A stretch of 64,000 nucleotides of DNA from JAHEYG01 sp040403535 (GTDB lineage: Bacteria > Bacteroidota > Bacteroidia > B-17B0 > Aurantibacillaceae): contig JBBAKL010000010.1 in the NCBI GenBank assembly GCA_040403535.1, positions 8,823 through 72,822 on the forward strand, read 5' to 3'. The notes beneath the pieces are model-generated. The model ran no database searches. It had not been told where the DNA came from and saw only the letters and a program-made list of their open reading frames with translations. The position numbers and the translations under genes are program-made. Of the stretch, positions 17,203 through 26,600 are shown piece by piece (positions within the stretch are counted from its first letter, which is position 1; each line of letters opens with the position of its first letter).

Positions 17203-17715
17203 ATGAAAAAACTATTTTTACTGGCTATTGCCTTCGTTACCTTAACAGCAGCAATTAACTCCGATGGAGATAAAATACCTGCAGCTACCGTAAAAAAATT
17301 AGACGGAACCAAAATCAATTCATCCACATTTAGTAATGATGGTAAGCCTATTGTTATTAGTTTCTGGGCCACCTGGTGTAAGCCTTGTAAAAAAGAATTA
17401 GATGCCATTGCTGAAAATTATCCCGATTGGAAAAAGGAAACCGGTGTTAAGTTAATTGCTATTTCCATAGATGATGCACGTAGCTCCAGCAAGGTGGTTA
17501 CCGATGTAAAAACCAAGGGTTGGGAGTATGAAGTGTATATCGACGAGAACCAGGATTTTAAGCGCGCGATGAATGTCAATAACGTTCCTCATACATTCTT
17601 AATCGACGGAAACGGTAAAATTGTATGGAGTCATAACTCTTACGCTGAAGGCGACGAAGATAAATTATACGAAAACATTCAGGCTTTGGTAAAAGGCGAG
17701 AAACTTAAGCACTAA
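17203..17715 (+). CDS. TlpA-family periplasmic thioredoxin-like protein
   Basis: This 170-residue protein has a signal peptide (KLFLLAIAFVTLTAA) and a thioredoxin fold with the redox motif WATWCKPC (Cys59, Cys62) and the cis-Pro segment NNVPHTFLID near residue 127-136. It exchanges thiols or disulfides in the periplasm, feeding cytochrome c or disulfide-rich outer-membrane clients. It is followed 8 bp later by the DUF6029 barrel and then an Omp28 protein that itself carries a CxxC, so it is likely the redox partner of that unit. Confidence 0.9.
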   Translation: MKKLFLLAIAFVTLTAAINSDGDKIPAATVKKLDGTKINSSTFSNDGKPIVISFWATWCKPCKKELDAIAENYPDWKKETGVKLIAISIDDARSSSKVVTDVKTKGWEYEVYIDENQDFKRAMNVNNVPHTFLIDGNGKIVWSHNSYAEGDEDKLYENIQALVKGEKLKH

Positions 17716-17723
17716 TTGTATTT

Positions 17724-19454
17724 ATGAAAGTATTCCACAAGAAAGGAAAAGTAGTTTTTATTACTGTATTGTTTTGCGGCCTTCAGAGTTTAAAAGCTCA
17801 GAATGTTATTGCCGACGAATTAAATTCTGTTCATGGTAATTTCCAAATAGACGCCCAATATTACGAGCCGGATTCTGCAATTGGTGCTCCTGAGGTTCCT
17901 GAAAAATTACTTTCTAACGTTTTTGGAAATATTAATTATACAAGAGGCAAGTTCTCGGCCGGAGTTCGTTACGAAGCATACAACAATGTTCGTCAGGGTT
18001 TTTTACCTTCCTATAAAGGAGAAGGAATTGTCAATCGTTTCGCCCGTTATCAAACCGATTTATTGGACATTACCTTAGGTAATTTCTACGAGCAATTTGG
18101 AAATGGCTTAATGTTACGCGCTTATTATGAGCCGGGTTTGTTGTATGACAATTCTATTGATGGCGCTAGAATTATTTCGAGTCCGTATAAAGGATTAACA
18201 GTTAAAGGTATCATTGGCAAACAACGTTTGTTCTTTGGAAAAGGCGAGGGAATTGTGCGTGGTGTTGACGGAGAGTTAAACGTAAACGAGTTGTTCGATT
18301 CTATTTTAGGAAACAAAAAAACACGTCTTATTTTAGGCGGAAGTTTTGTAAGTAAATATCAGGCCGACCAGGATAATAATTTGGTGTTGCCCCAAAATGT
18401 TGGTTGTTATGGTGGACGAATAAATGTAATCAGAGAAGGATTTAATTTTAACACGGAATACGCTTATAAAATCAACGATCCAAATGCCGACAATAATGGT
18501 TCTTATAAATTTGGCGATGCTTTATTTGTGACAACATCTTATGCAGGAAATGGGTTTTCAATTTTATTACAGGGAAAACGAATCGATAATATGAGTTATC
18601 GTAGCGACCGTAATGAAGGTTTACAAAATTTATTAATCAATTATTTACCTGCTACTACTAAACAACATTCTTATACCTTGTTGGCATTAAATCCCTACGC
18701 TACACAATTAAACGGCGAAATTGGATTTATGGCGGAAGCACAGTATAAGTTTAAAAAAGGAACACCTCTTGGCGGAAAATACGGAATGGAAATTACCTTG
18801 AATTATTCACAAGCAAGCGGATTGAAGCAATATGCGGTCGGAGATTCGGCAACTTCCAGAACTTATTATGAGACTAAATGGGATTTTTCAGAAATAACCG
18901 GAGCTAACAGTAGTAATTATTTATATTACCATGATTTTTTTGTTGAGATCAATAAAAAATTCTCTAAAAAAGTAAAAGGAACATTTGTTTACGCGAATCA
19001 GTTTTACAACCGTAATATTATTCAGTTTAACTCGAATAACGCGGGATATAAAAGCTTACGCAGTCATATTGCCGTTGTGGATTTAACTTATAAGTACAAA
19101 TCTTCATCATCCATTCGTTTTGAATTCCAGGGATTATTCGCTGAGAAAGTGGATGGTAAAGAAGTGGCAACCAATTCCAACTTAATTGCAAAAGGTGATT
19201 GGGCAACCGGTATGATTGAGTGGTGGCCAAACGGACATTTCTTTGTGGCGGTATTTGATCAATGGAATTTCGGAAATCCTGATCCGGCCCTGCAAACACA
19301 TTATTACTTAGGTACAATTGGTTATAATAAAGACGCACACCGAATTTCATTAAGTTATGGTAAACAAAGTGCCGGTATTTTCTGTGTAGGTGGAGTATGT
19401 CGCGTAGTACCTGCTTCTAACGGATTAACTTTATCAATTACAAGCAGCTTTTAA
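17724..19454 (+). CDS. DUF6029 outer-membrane barrel protein
   Basis: This 576-residue protein has a signal peptide (VVFITVLFCGLQSLKAQN) and a long beta-strand body (GNFQIDAQYYEPDSA, GNFYEQFGNGLMLRAYYEPG, GARIISSPYKGLTVKGIIGK). It ends in LTLSITSSF, with a terminal aromatic residue typical of barrels. It matches the DUF6029 group, which in Bacteroidota sits between TlpA and Omp28 genes, as here. Two Cys pairs near the C-terminus (CVGGVC) could be substrates for the neighbouring thioredoxin. Its function is unknown. Confidence 0.82.
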   Translation: MKVFHKKGKVVFITVLFCGLQSLKAQNVIADELNSVHGNFQIDAQYYEPDSAIGAPEVPEKLLSNVFGNINYTRGKFSAGVRYEAYNNVRQGFLPSYKGEGIVNRFARYQTDLLDITLGNFYEQFGNGLMLRAYYEPGLLYDNSIDGARIISSPYKGLTVKGIIGKQRLFFGKGEGIVRGVDGELNVNELFDSILGNKKTRLILGGSFVSKYQADQDNNLVLPQNVGCYGGRINVIREGFNFNTEYAYKINDPNADNNGSYKFGDALFVTTSYAGNGFSILLQGKRIDNMSYRSDRNEGLQNLLINYLPATTKQHSYTLLALNPYATQLNGEIGFMAEAQYKFKKGTPLGGKYGMEITLNYSQASGLKQYAVGDSATSRTYYETKWDFSEITGANSSNYLYYHDFFVEINKKFSKKVKGTFVYANQFYNRNIIQFNSNNAGYKSLRSHIAVVDLTYKYKSSSSIRFEFQGLFAEKVDGKEVATNSNLIAKGDWATGMIEWWPNGHFFVAVFDQWNFGNPDPALQTHYYLGTIGYNKDAHRISLSYGKQSAGIFCVGGVCRVVPASNGLTLSITSSF

Positions 19455-19480
19455 TAATGTTTAATTTAATTCAGCATAGC

Positions 19481-20389
19481 ATGAAAAAAACAGTTTTGTT
19501 TATTTTACCACTCTTAGCGATTTTTGCCTGCGATAAAGTAACAAATCCGGTTCAGAATCCGGATGCGGTAACTGATTGTGTGGTTACTCCGCATTTTGTT
19601 AAGAGTAATGCCACCAAACTAAATTTCAGAAAAGTTTTGGTTGAAGATTACACAGGACATACATGCGGTAACTGTCCAAGAGCCGCTGAAAACGCTACAG
19701 CTATTGTAAACGCATATCAAGACAGTGTTGTGGTAATCGCTATTCATGCCGGAAGTCAGTTTGCACCTCCATCATTACCGGATTATCCGGAAGATTTCAG
19801 AACACCTGCAGGAACAGATTGGGATAATTTTATGGGTATGTCGGCAGCAGGGTTACCAAAGGGATGTGTAAACCGTTCACAGATTCCGTTTCCTCAGCCA
19901 AGAAATACATGGGCTACAACAGCCGGAAATTTGTTAGATAATCCTCAGGATGCAAAAATGTTGGTAACAACCACATTAGACACGACACAAATGCTGTTAA
20001 ATGTTGAGGTAAAAGCAACATTTTTAAAAGCATTTTCCAATAACATGAATTTGTCTGTTGTAATAACAGAAGATAGTATAATTGGCCCGCAAAAAGATTA
20101 TTCACCACCTCCGGGCGCCTTAGTAATTAATGGTGATTTACGTCCGGATTACGAATTTGAACATGTTTTAAGAGGATCTGTAAACGGTTCTTGGGGTGAA
20201 TTATTAAAAGCCGCACCTATCGCAGTAAACGATACAGCAACTTTAACTTATAAATGCTTTAAGCTTAACCCTTGGCCGGTTATCCCAAGCAAACCGAAAT
20301 ACAATCTTAAGCATACTACTGTTGTAGCTTTTATTTACGATGTTACCACTAAGGTTATTATTCAGGTTGAGAAAGTGAAGATTATGTAA
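19481..20389 (+). CDS. Omp28-related lipoprotein with CxxC motif
   Basis: The protein is 302 residues from the ATG at 19481, which begins a normal signal (KKTVLFILPLLAIFAC). An ATG at 19457, 3 bp after the preceding stop, would add eight residues and is less likely. The mature protein has VLVEDYTGHTCGNCPRAAE near residues 56-74, the redox-type CxxC segment of the Omp28 family, within a thioredoxin-like region (VVVIAIHAGSQFAPP). It is probably anchored at the outer membrane. The tlpA-DUF6029-omp28 order implies a shared process in outer-membrane protein maturation; no substrate is known. Confidence 0.82.
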   Translation: MKKTVLFILPLLAIFACDKVTNPVQNPDAVTDCVVTPHFVKSNATKLNFRKVLVEDYTGHTCGNCPRAAENATAIVNAYQDSVVVIAIHAGSQFAPPSLPDYPEDFRTPAGTDWDNFMGMSAAGLPKGCVNRSQIPFPQPRNTWATTAGNLLDNPQDAKMLVTTTLDTTQMLLNVEVKATFLKAFSNNMNLSVVITEDSIIGPQKDYSPPPGALVINGDLRPDYEFEHVLRGSVNGSWGELLKAAPIAVNDTATLTYKCFKLNPWPVIPSKPKYNLKHTTVVAFIYDVTTKVIIQVEKVKIM

Positions 20390-20412
20390 CTAAATTTGAT
20401 TTTATGATTTAG

Positions 20413-20446
20413 AAAGGGCTGTTGTAATACGGCCCTTTTTATTTTT
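20413..20446 (+). terminator. Rho-independent terminator after the Omp28 gene
   Basis: AAAGGGC (20413-20419) pairs with GCCCTTT (20432-20438) and runs into a T-rich tract, 24 bp after the stop. Confidence 0.85.
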
Positions 20447-20502
20447 TATGATTTAGAAATTTTGAATTAATTTGAAATGATAGCTTATTTAAGTAAAATT
20501 AC

Positions 20503-21276
20503 ATGCAGATACAACAAGCAGATAATAGCAAAAGTATGCAACTCGGTCTTCTAGGTAAAAAATTATCACATTCTTTTTCGAAAAATTATTTTGAAGAAAA
20601 ATTTAGTAAGCTTCATTTATCAAATTATTCTTATTTAAATTTTGAAATTGAAAATATTAATGAGTTTCCAAAGTTGTTAAACGAACATAAGGAACTTAGT
20701 GGTTTAAATGTTACCGTACCTTATAAAGAATCTGTCATTCCTTTTTTAACTGAATTGAGTCCGGAAGCGAAAGAAATTGGTGCTGTAAATTGTATTAAGT
20801 TAGTAAATGGAAAATCAATTGGGCATAATACCGATTGGTATGGATTTCGTTTAAGTATTAAGCCTTTTTTAGAACCGCAACATAGCCGAGCTTTAATTCT
20901 TGGCACAGGAGGAAGTTCTAAGGCAGTTGCCTACGCATTAAAACAAATTGGAGTAGAGTATTACTTTGTGACCAGTTCAGCTACTAAAAAATCATCAAAT
21001 ACATTTTTTTATTCTGAAATCAATCCTATTATTTTAAAACAATTTTTATTGATCATTAATTGTACGCCTTTAGGTATGTTTCCTAACATTAACGATTGTC
21101 CTCATTTGCCGTACGAATGCATTACTGAAAATCATCTGGCCTACGATTTAATTTACAATCCGGATGAAACACTCTTCCTGCGAAAGTGTAAAGCTAATAG
21201 AGCAACTGTGATAAATGGTTTAAGTATGCTGCAATTGCAGGCAGAAAAAAGCTGGGAAATCTGGAACAGTAGGTGA
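20503..21276 (+). CDS. aroE: Shikimate dehydrogenase
   Basis: Of the 257 residues, the first 11 precede the usual family start; the ATG at 20536 (MQLGLLGKKLSHSFS) is an equally good or better start. Motifs: SHSFS shikimate-binding, NVTVPYKE with the catalytic Lys, NTDWYGF with Asn/Asp, the NADP-binding LGTGGSSKAV, NCTPLGM, and a YDLIYNPDET segment. It reduces 3-dehydroshikimate to shikimate in aromatic amino acid synthesis. Monocistronic between two terminator/convergent boundaries; the convergent TPR gene ends 2 bp away. Confidence 0.93.
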   Translation: MQIQQADNSKSMQLGLLGKKLSHSFSKNYFEEKFSKLHLSNYSYLNFEIENINEFPKLLNEHKELSGLNVTVPYKESVIPFLTELSPEAKEIGAVNCIKLVNGKSIGHNTDWYGFRLSIKPFLEPQHSRALILGTGGSSKAVAYALKQIGVEYYFVTSSATKKSSNTFFYSEINPIILKQFLLIINCTPLGMFPNINDCPHLPYECITENHLAYDLIYNPDETLFLRKCKANRATVINGLSMLQLQAEKSWEIWNSR

Positions 21277-21278
21277 TT

Positions 21279-23291
21279 TTACTTATTACCCTCGTAAACC
21301 TTCAGTTTCACAAGATCTACTAAGTATAAACGTTTACCATTCATTTTAGCAGTTATAAACGCATCGGGCACACCTGCCGCGCGCACATCTTTCAAAAGTT
21401 TATCAGCTTCTTTTAAAGTAAAAAATTCCTTTTTCATAATAAGTAATTTGATCTCATCTCTTAAAACGCCACCGTAACAAACTTCCCCTAGTTTTTTTAA
21501 TGGTGTTCGGTTAAAATTGTCGGGGTTCATCGATGCAGTTACCTGAACGAAATAGCTTACACCTTTAATTTTAATGTTGCCGTATTTACTGATTAAATCC
21601 GCTTCGCTATTGCTAGTAATGGTGTTTTTTGCGGATTCATTAACTTTGGCCGAATCTGTTCCGGCACCAACCTTTATACTTTGAACATTACTAGATGCGG
21701 TATCACTCATACCGAAGTTAACGTTAATTAATTTTTCAGCATACTCATCCACATTTTCAGTATTGATATTGAAAATTTTGTCGCCTAAAACTTCATGGTA
21801 AAAAGCCAATTTATAATTTTTTCCGGAAGGCAAGCTTACTACATAACTTCCACTTTCTTTATTGGAGCGGTAGCTTCCGTAATTTTTAGTTTCTCCATCT
21901 ACACTTACCGCTATTTCTGTTTCATAAGGAGCTAAATTTTCCGTAACTTTTCCTTTAATAACGGTAATGAAATTTTTTTTAGCTGCAATGGCCGGCTCTA
22001 CTACGTATAAGTCCTGGTCACCTTTTCCACCTTTACGCGCGCTTGAAAAGTAGCCGCGTTTTCCATCGGGCGATAATACATAAAATAAATCGTCGTCAGT
22101 TGTGTTGATAGGGTAACCTAAGTTTTTAGGTGTTTGCCATGCGCTGTCTGTTTTATTCCAGTCGGATGTAAATAAATCGAAATCACCAATACTGTTATGT
22201 CCTTCCGAACTAAATACAAGCGTACGGCTATCAGGTGAAATGAAAGGTGCATCTTCATCATATTTAGTATTAATTTTATCACCAAGGTTTTTTACGTTAC
22301 CCCAAGAACCATCTTCGTTTTTTGTGGCAACATACAAATCTTTACCTCCAAATCCTCCCGGACGATCACTCGCGAAATACAAGAACTTTTGATCGGTTGA
22401 CATGCTTACGCTTCCTTCCCAAGCCGGAGAATTGATATCACCGCGAAGTTTTTCTGCAAGCCCGAATTTTCCGTTTTCGCGCTTGATCACGTAAATGTCT
22501 CCGTTATCTCCGGTGTATTTAAAAATAAATAATTGAGAACCATCCGGAGAGAGGGCAATTACCGCGTCGTTTTCAATGGTATTTAATTCGCTTAAACCAG
22601 AAGGATTTTGCCAAGTTTTGTCAACCTTATTGGCAATAAAAATATCTTCATTGTAATCTCCTTTCGGATCCGGTTTATTATTCATGTCAACTAAACCACC
22701 CATGCTTTCTTTACCGCGATAGGTGAAAATAACGGATTCTTCTTCAGGAGTAATAACAGGTGCGTATTCTGCGTATTCGGTATTAATTGGTGATCCTAAG
22801 TTTTCAATTTTTGCATCAACCGGATTGGCAAAAAGTTCTTTCCCGTTTTTACTGTAAAATACCAACTTCTCTAAATCGGCTTTGTCTTCTGGACTTAATT
22901 TGGGGTTAGTAAGCAAACCGTTAGCTAGTTCTAAGGCTTTATCAAATTGATAAGTTTTATGATAGAGTAACGCAAAGTAATAATCTATTTCTTTATTTTT
23001 TTTATCCTTCGCTTTTACTTCATTGAGGAGTGTTTCTGCTTCTTCACTCTTTTCGTTAAGATAAACTGCAGATATCCCGGTCACAAATTTCAGGAATATG
23101 TCATTTTCGTGATTAGGTAAAAGCGATTTGTATTTTTCATACGCGGCTGCGTAATAACGCTTGTTGAATAATTTATTTGCTGCTTCAAAAGTTTTTTGAT
23201 CTTCGTATGGCCATCCTTTTGTGCTTCCTTCTTGTGAAAATAAAGAGGTAATGATAAATAAAAGTGCAATAGCAATAATTGCTTTTTTCAT
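21279..23291 (-). CDS. Secreted TPR and PD40-propeller protein
   Basis: This 670-residue protein has a signal peptide (KKAIIAIALLFIITSLFSQ). TPR-like helices span about 30-165 (FEAANKLFNKRYYAAAYEKY). A beta-propeller of PD40/WD40-like repeats spans about 165-435, each with the blade signature APVITPEEESVIFTYRG, ISPDSRTLVFSSE or LSPDGKRGYFSSAR. A beta-sandwich region follows, with a C-terminal SPOR-like segment from about 575. Similar TPR+PD40 proteins carry OmpA domains in type IX secretion/gliding gene sets; here OmpA is missing. Envelope scaffolding is inferred. Confidence 0.82.
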   Translation of the reverse strand: MKKAIIAIALLFIITSLFSQEGSTKGWPYEDQKTFEAANKLFNKRYYAAAYEKYKSLLPNHENDIFLKFVTGISAVYLNEKSEEAETLLNEVKAKDKKNKEIDYYFALLYHKTYQFDKALELANGLLTNPKLSPEDKADLEKLVFYSKNGKELFANPVDAKIENLGSPINTEYAEYAPVITPEEESVIFTYRGKESMGGLVDMNNKPDPKGDYNEDIFIANKVDKTWQNPSGLSELNTIENDAVIALSPDGSQLFIFKYTGDNGDIYVIKRENGKFGLAEKLRGDINSPAWEGSVSMSTDQKFLYFASDRPGGFGGKDLYVATKNEDGSWGNVKNLGDKINTKYDEDAPFISPDSRTLVFSSEGHNSIGDFDLFTSDWNKTDSAWQTPKNLGYPINTTDDDLFYVLSPDGKRGYFSSARKGGKGDQDLYVVEPAIAAKKNFITVIKGKVTENLAPYETEIAVSVDGETKNYGSYRSNKESGSYVVSLPSGKNYKLAFYHEVLGDKIFNINTENVDEYAEKLINVNFGMSDTASSNVQSIKVGAGTDSAKVNESAKNTITSNSEADLISKYGNIKIKGVSYFVQVTASMNPDNFNRTPLKKLGEVCYGGVLRDEIKLLIMKKEFFTLKEADKLLKDVRAAGVPDAFITAKMNGKRLYLVDLVKLKVYEGNK

Positions 23292-23349
23292 ATTTGTGGG
23301 TTTGTAAGCTAAAAGTATAAAAAATAATTTAATTTGATGAAATTATAAC

Positions 23350-23357
23350 TACCTTTA
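23350..23357 (+). promoter_or_regulatory. -7 box of cdd
   Basis: TACCTTTA, one mismatch to TAnnTTTG, 18 bp before the ATG at 23376. Its position argues against a TTG start at 23358, which directly abuts the box. Confidence 0.4.
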
Positions 23358-23375
23358 TTGGAATACCCTTACCTT

Positions 23376-23867
23376 ATGAAGTTCAATCAGATTAAAATAG
23401 AATCAGTTTTCGAATTATATAAAGATATTTCTGATTTAAGTAGAGAGGAACAAGAGTTGTTGAATAAAGCAAAGGAAGCCTGTAATGACGCTTACGCACC
23501 GTATTCAAAATTCTATGTTGGATCTGCAGTTTTGCTTATTAATGGTAGTATTGTAACTGGAAACAATCAAGAGAATGCCGCATACCCATCCGGTTTATGT
23601 GCAGAGCGCGTCGCTTTGTTTGCCGCTTCAGCTAATCAAAAAAACAGTGCAGTAAAAACATTGGCTATTGCCTGCAAATCAGCTTCAGTAATCATTAATA
23701 CACCGGTAACCCCGTGCGGCGCATGCCGACAGGTTATTGCTGAATATCAGGAAAAATACAATCATCCAATTCGTATCTTAATGACTGGTGAAAAAGGCGA
23801 GGTTTATGCCTGCAATGGCATTGAGCAGCTTTTGCCCCTTATGTTTAATAGTAAACATCTGAAATAG
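23376..23867 (+). CDS. cdd: Cytidine deaminase
   Basis: The protein is 163 residues from the ATG at 23376. The zinc site is complete: CAERVAL with Cys75 and catalytic Glu77, and PCGACRQV with Cys114 and Cys117. The substrate-binding segment AYAPYSKFYVGSAVLL is present. It deaminates cytidine and deoxycytidine for pyrimidine salvage. The N-terminal 30 residues extend beyond the compact tetrameric CDA form. It ends 77 bp before pdhA and appears to be a separate unit. Confidence 0.93.
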   Translation: MKFNQIKIESVFELYKDISDLSREEQELLNKAKEACNDAYAPYSKFYVGSAVLLINGSIVTGNNQENAAYPSGLCAERVALFAASANQKNSAVKTLAIACKSASVIINTPVTPCGACRQVIAEYQEKYNHPIRILMTGEKGEVYACNGIEQLLPLMFNSKHLK

Positions 23868-23913
23868 AAGAGTTTACATTCCGTGTTTATTCGTCAATTT
23901 CTGTTATTTCTGT

Positions 23914-23921
23914 TATTTTTG
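23914..23921 (+). promoter_or_regulatory. -7 box of the pdhA-pdhC operon
   Basis: TATTTTTG, a perfect TAnnTTTG match, 23 bp before the pdhA ATG. No convincing -33 element 19-21 nt upstream. Confidence 0.45.
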
Positions 23922-23944
23922 TAATTCTATAATTCGAACTTCTT

Positions 23945-24958
23945 ATGGCTAAAACAGCAGTAGAAAAAAAATTAAAGTTCACTAAAGAACAATATTTAAC
24001 TTGGTATGAATCGATGTTATTAATGCGTCGTTTTGAGGAAAAAACCGGACAAGTATATGTTCAGCAAAAAATTAAAGGTTTCTGTCATTTATACATTGGC
24101 CAGGAAGCCATTGTAGCCGGAACTGTAAGCGCTACACGTAAAGATGACAAGCACATTACTGCTTATCGTGATCACGCTCATCCAATCGGTTTAGGTATGC
24201 ATCCTAAATATGTTATGGCTGAAATGTACGCTAAAATTACCGGCTGTAGCAAAGGCAAAGGGGGCTCTATGCACATCTTCAGTAAAGAACATAACTTTTT
24301 AGGTGGACATGGAATTGTAGGAGGGCAGGTACCGTTAGGAGCGGGCATTGCATTCGCTGAAAAGTATATAGGTACTGATAATGTTTGTGTCTGTTCAATG
24401 GGCGATGGTGCTGTTCGTCAGGGTGCATTGCACGAAGCATTCAATATGGCTATGAACTGGAAATTGCCGGTTATTTTTATAGTTGAGAACAATATGTACG
24501 CTATGGGAACTTCTGTTGAACGAACCAGTAATGTGCATGATTTATGGAAATTAGGATTAGCATACGATATGCCAAGTAAACCGGTTGACGGTTTAACTGT
24601 TGAGGCAGTTCATGAAGCCATCGAAGAGGCGGTTGCAAGAGCACGCAGGGGTGACGGCCCTACTTTCCTTGAAATGAAAACCTATCGTTACAAAGGACAT
24701 TCGATGAGTGACGCGCAAACCTATCGTACAAAAGAAGAAGTAAAAGAATATCAACAACAAGATCCGATTGAAAAAGTTATTGAAACGCTTAAGAAAAATA
24801 AATGGATTGATGATGCAGGTGTTGAAGCGATGGAGGAGAAGATAAAAGCAATGGTTGATGAGTCGGTGAAGTTTGCTGAAGAGAGCCCTTACCCGGATGC
24901 ATCGGAGTTATATCACGATGTTTATATGGAACCAAATTATCCGTTTATTCAAGAATAA
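23945..24958 (+). CDS. pdhA: Pyruvate dehydrogenase E1 component, alpha subunit
   Basis: This 337-residue protein has the TPP-binding motif (CSMGDGAVRQGALHEAFNMA ... IVENNMYAMGT) and the phosphorylation-loop-type YRYKGHSMSDAQTYR near 240-255. With E1 beta it decarboxylates pyruvate and reductively acetylates the lipoyl group of E2. E1 beta is not next to it; in this phylum it is commonly encoded elsewhere. Co-transcribed with the E2 gene 27 bp downstream. Confidence 0.94.
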   Translation: MAKTAVEKKLKFTKEQYLTWYESMLLMRRFEEKTGQVYVQQKIKGFCHLYIGQEAIVAGTVSATRKDDKHITAYRDHAHPIGLGMHPKYVMAEMYAKITGCSKGKGGSMHIFSKEHNFLGGHGIVGGQVPLGAGIAFAEKYIGTDNVCVCSMGDGAVRQGALHEAFNMAMNWKLPVIFIVENNMYAMGTSVERTSNVHDLWKLGLAYDMPSKPVDGLTVEAVHEAIEEAVARARRGDGPTFLEMKTYRYKGHSMSDAQTYRTKEEVKEYQQQDPIEKVIETLKKNKWIDDAGVEAMEEKIKAMVDESVKFAEESPYPDASELYHDVYMEPNYPFIQE

Positions 24959-24985
24959 GAAACGTAAGATCTAAAAAAAAAAATT

Positions 24986-26569
24986 ATGGCGGAAATAGTT
25001 CGCATGCCAAAACTAAGTGATACCATGACCGAGGGCGTGGTAGCTAAATGGCATAAAAAAATTGGAGATAAAGTAAAGAGCGGTGATTTATTGGCGGATA
25101 TCGAAACCGATAAAGCAACTATGGAATTTGAATCGTTTCAAGACGGCGTATTATTACACATCGGTATAGCTGAAAAGCAAGCCGCTCCAGTCGATTCAAT
25201 ACTTGCTATTCTGGGTAAAGAAGGTGAGGATATTAGCGCACTACTTGCAGGCGGTTCAGATGAAAGTTCTTCTGAAAAAACAGAAACGCACGTACATTCT
25301 GATGATACTTTTCCTGTTTCTAAAGCAGAATTACCATCAGGTATTGAAGTAGTTCGCATGCCTAAATTAAGTGATACCATGACCGAAGGCGTGGTAGCAA
25401 AGTGGCATAAGAAAGTTGGAGACAAAGTAAAGAGCGGAGAATTGTTAGCAGACATTGAAACCGATAAAGCCACAATGGAGTTTGAATCTTTTCAGGATGG
25501 TGTATTAATACATATTGGTGTTGAGGCAGGTAAGAGCGCTCCTGTTGATAGCGTACTAGCCGTTTTAGGTAAAGGTGGTGAAGATGTTAATGCTATTCTT
25601 GCTTCTTTATCAAACGGATCTGGAAGCAAGCAGGAAACCGTTAGTAAGCCGGTTGCAACAACGACACACGTGACAGCCCCGGTTACCACAACTGTTTCTT
25701 CAGCTACAAGTAACAAAACTGCAAATGGTCGTGTAAAAGCCTCTCCATTAGCGAAAGCCTTAGCAAAAGAGAAAGGAATAGATATTAGCATGGTAAATGG
25801 AACCGGTGAAAACGGACGTGTTACCAAAAAGGATATCGAATCATTTACTCCGGGTGCTTCCAAAAAAGCATTTTTCACAGGAGGAAAAGAAAGTTATACG
25901 GATGAACCGGCATCGCAAATGCGTAAAACCATTGCCCGTCGCTTATTAGAAAGCAAAAATGGCGCCCCACATTTCTATTTAACTATTGAAGCAGATATGG
26001 ATAATGCTATCGCTTCGCGTAATGCTATTAATCAGGTGAGTGATGTAAAAATTTCATTCAATGATTTAGTGATTAAGGCATGTGCAGCTGCATTACGCAA
26101 ACACCCGCGTGTAAACAGTTATTGGATGGGCGATAAAATTCGCATCAACAATCACATTCATATTGGTGTTGCGGTTGCTGTAGAAGATGGATTGCTGGTT
26201 CCTGTTGTTCGTTTTGCTGATGAGAAGTCGTTACAACAAGTAGCAGCTGAAATCAAAGATTTAGGCAAGCGCGCTAAAGAGAAAAAATTACAACCTCAGG
26301 ATTGGGAAGGAAATACATTTACGGTTTCTAATTTAGGAATGTTTGGCATCGAAGAATTTACATCTATCATTAATTCTCCTGAATCCTGTATATTATCTGT
26401 TGGTGCCATTCGTCAGGTTCCTGTTGTAAAAAATGGTGCAGTAGTGCCGGGGAACGTCATGAAAGTAACATTGGCATGCGATCACAGAAGCGTGGATGGT
26501 GCAACAGGCGCAGCATTTTTACAGACTTTAAAAATGTATTTGGAAAATCCTATTGCTACATTAATTTAA
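24986..26569 (+). CDS. pdhC: Pyruvate dehydrogenase E2, dihydrolipoamide acetyltransferase, two lipoyl domains
   Basis: This 527-residue protein has two near-identical lipoyl domains (about 5-82 and 123-200) with lipoyl-lysines in ETDKATMEFES (Lys43 and Lys161). A Pro/Thr/Ser linker precedes an E1/E3-binding domain (VKASPLAKALAKEKGID, about 248-285). The catalytic core from about 300 ends in the active-site motif DHRSVDGATGA. It forms the cubic or dodecahedral core of the pyruvate dehydrogenase complex and makes acetyl-CoA. The two lipoyl domains are also close at DNA level, suggesting duplication or gene conversion. Confidence 0.94.
   Translation: MAEIVRMPKLSDTMTEGVVAKWHKKIGDKVKSGDLLADIETDKATMEFESFQDGVLLHIGIAEKQAAPVDSILAILGKEGEDISALLAGGSDESSSEKTETHVHSDDTFPVSKAELPSGIEVVRMPKLSDTMTEGVVAKWHKKVGDKVKSGELLADIETDKATMEFESFQDGVLIHIGVEAGKSAPVDSVLAVLGKGGEDVNAILASLSNGSGSKQETVSKPVATTTHVTAPVTTTVSSATSNKTANGRVKASPLAKALAKEKGIDISMVNGTGENGRVTKKDIESFTPGASKKAFFTGGKESYTDEPASQMRKTIARRLLESKNGAPHFYLTIEADMDNAIASRNAINQVSDVKISFNDLVIKACAAALRKHPRVNSYWMGDKIRINNHIHIGVAVAVEDGLLVPVVRFADEKSLQQVAAEIKDLGKRAKEKKLQPQDWEGNTFTVSNLGMFGIEEFTSIINSPESCILSVGAIRQVPVVKNGAVVPGNVMKVTLACDHRSVDGATGAAFLQTLKMYLENPIATLI
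24998..25585 (+). repeat. Tandem lipoyl-domain duplication inside pdhC
   Basis: Two 234-bp copies (24998-25231 and 25352-25585, period 354 bp) encode 78-residue lipoyl domains differing at about ten positions. They share long identical DNA runs such as the stretch coding LSDTMTEGVVAKWHKK. Confidence 0.85.
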
Positions 26570-26600
26570 ATATTACCAACTCCAAATTACGAACTTTTAT

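Noticed and set aside
23945..26569. Missing pdhB between pdhA and pdhC as a deletion
   Set aside because: In Bacteroidota E1 beta is commonly encoded apart from pdhA-pdhC; the 27-bp spacing shows no scar.
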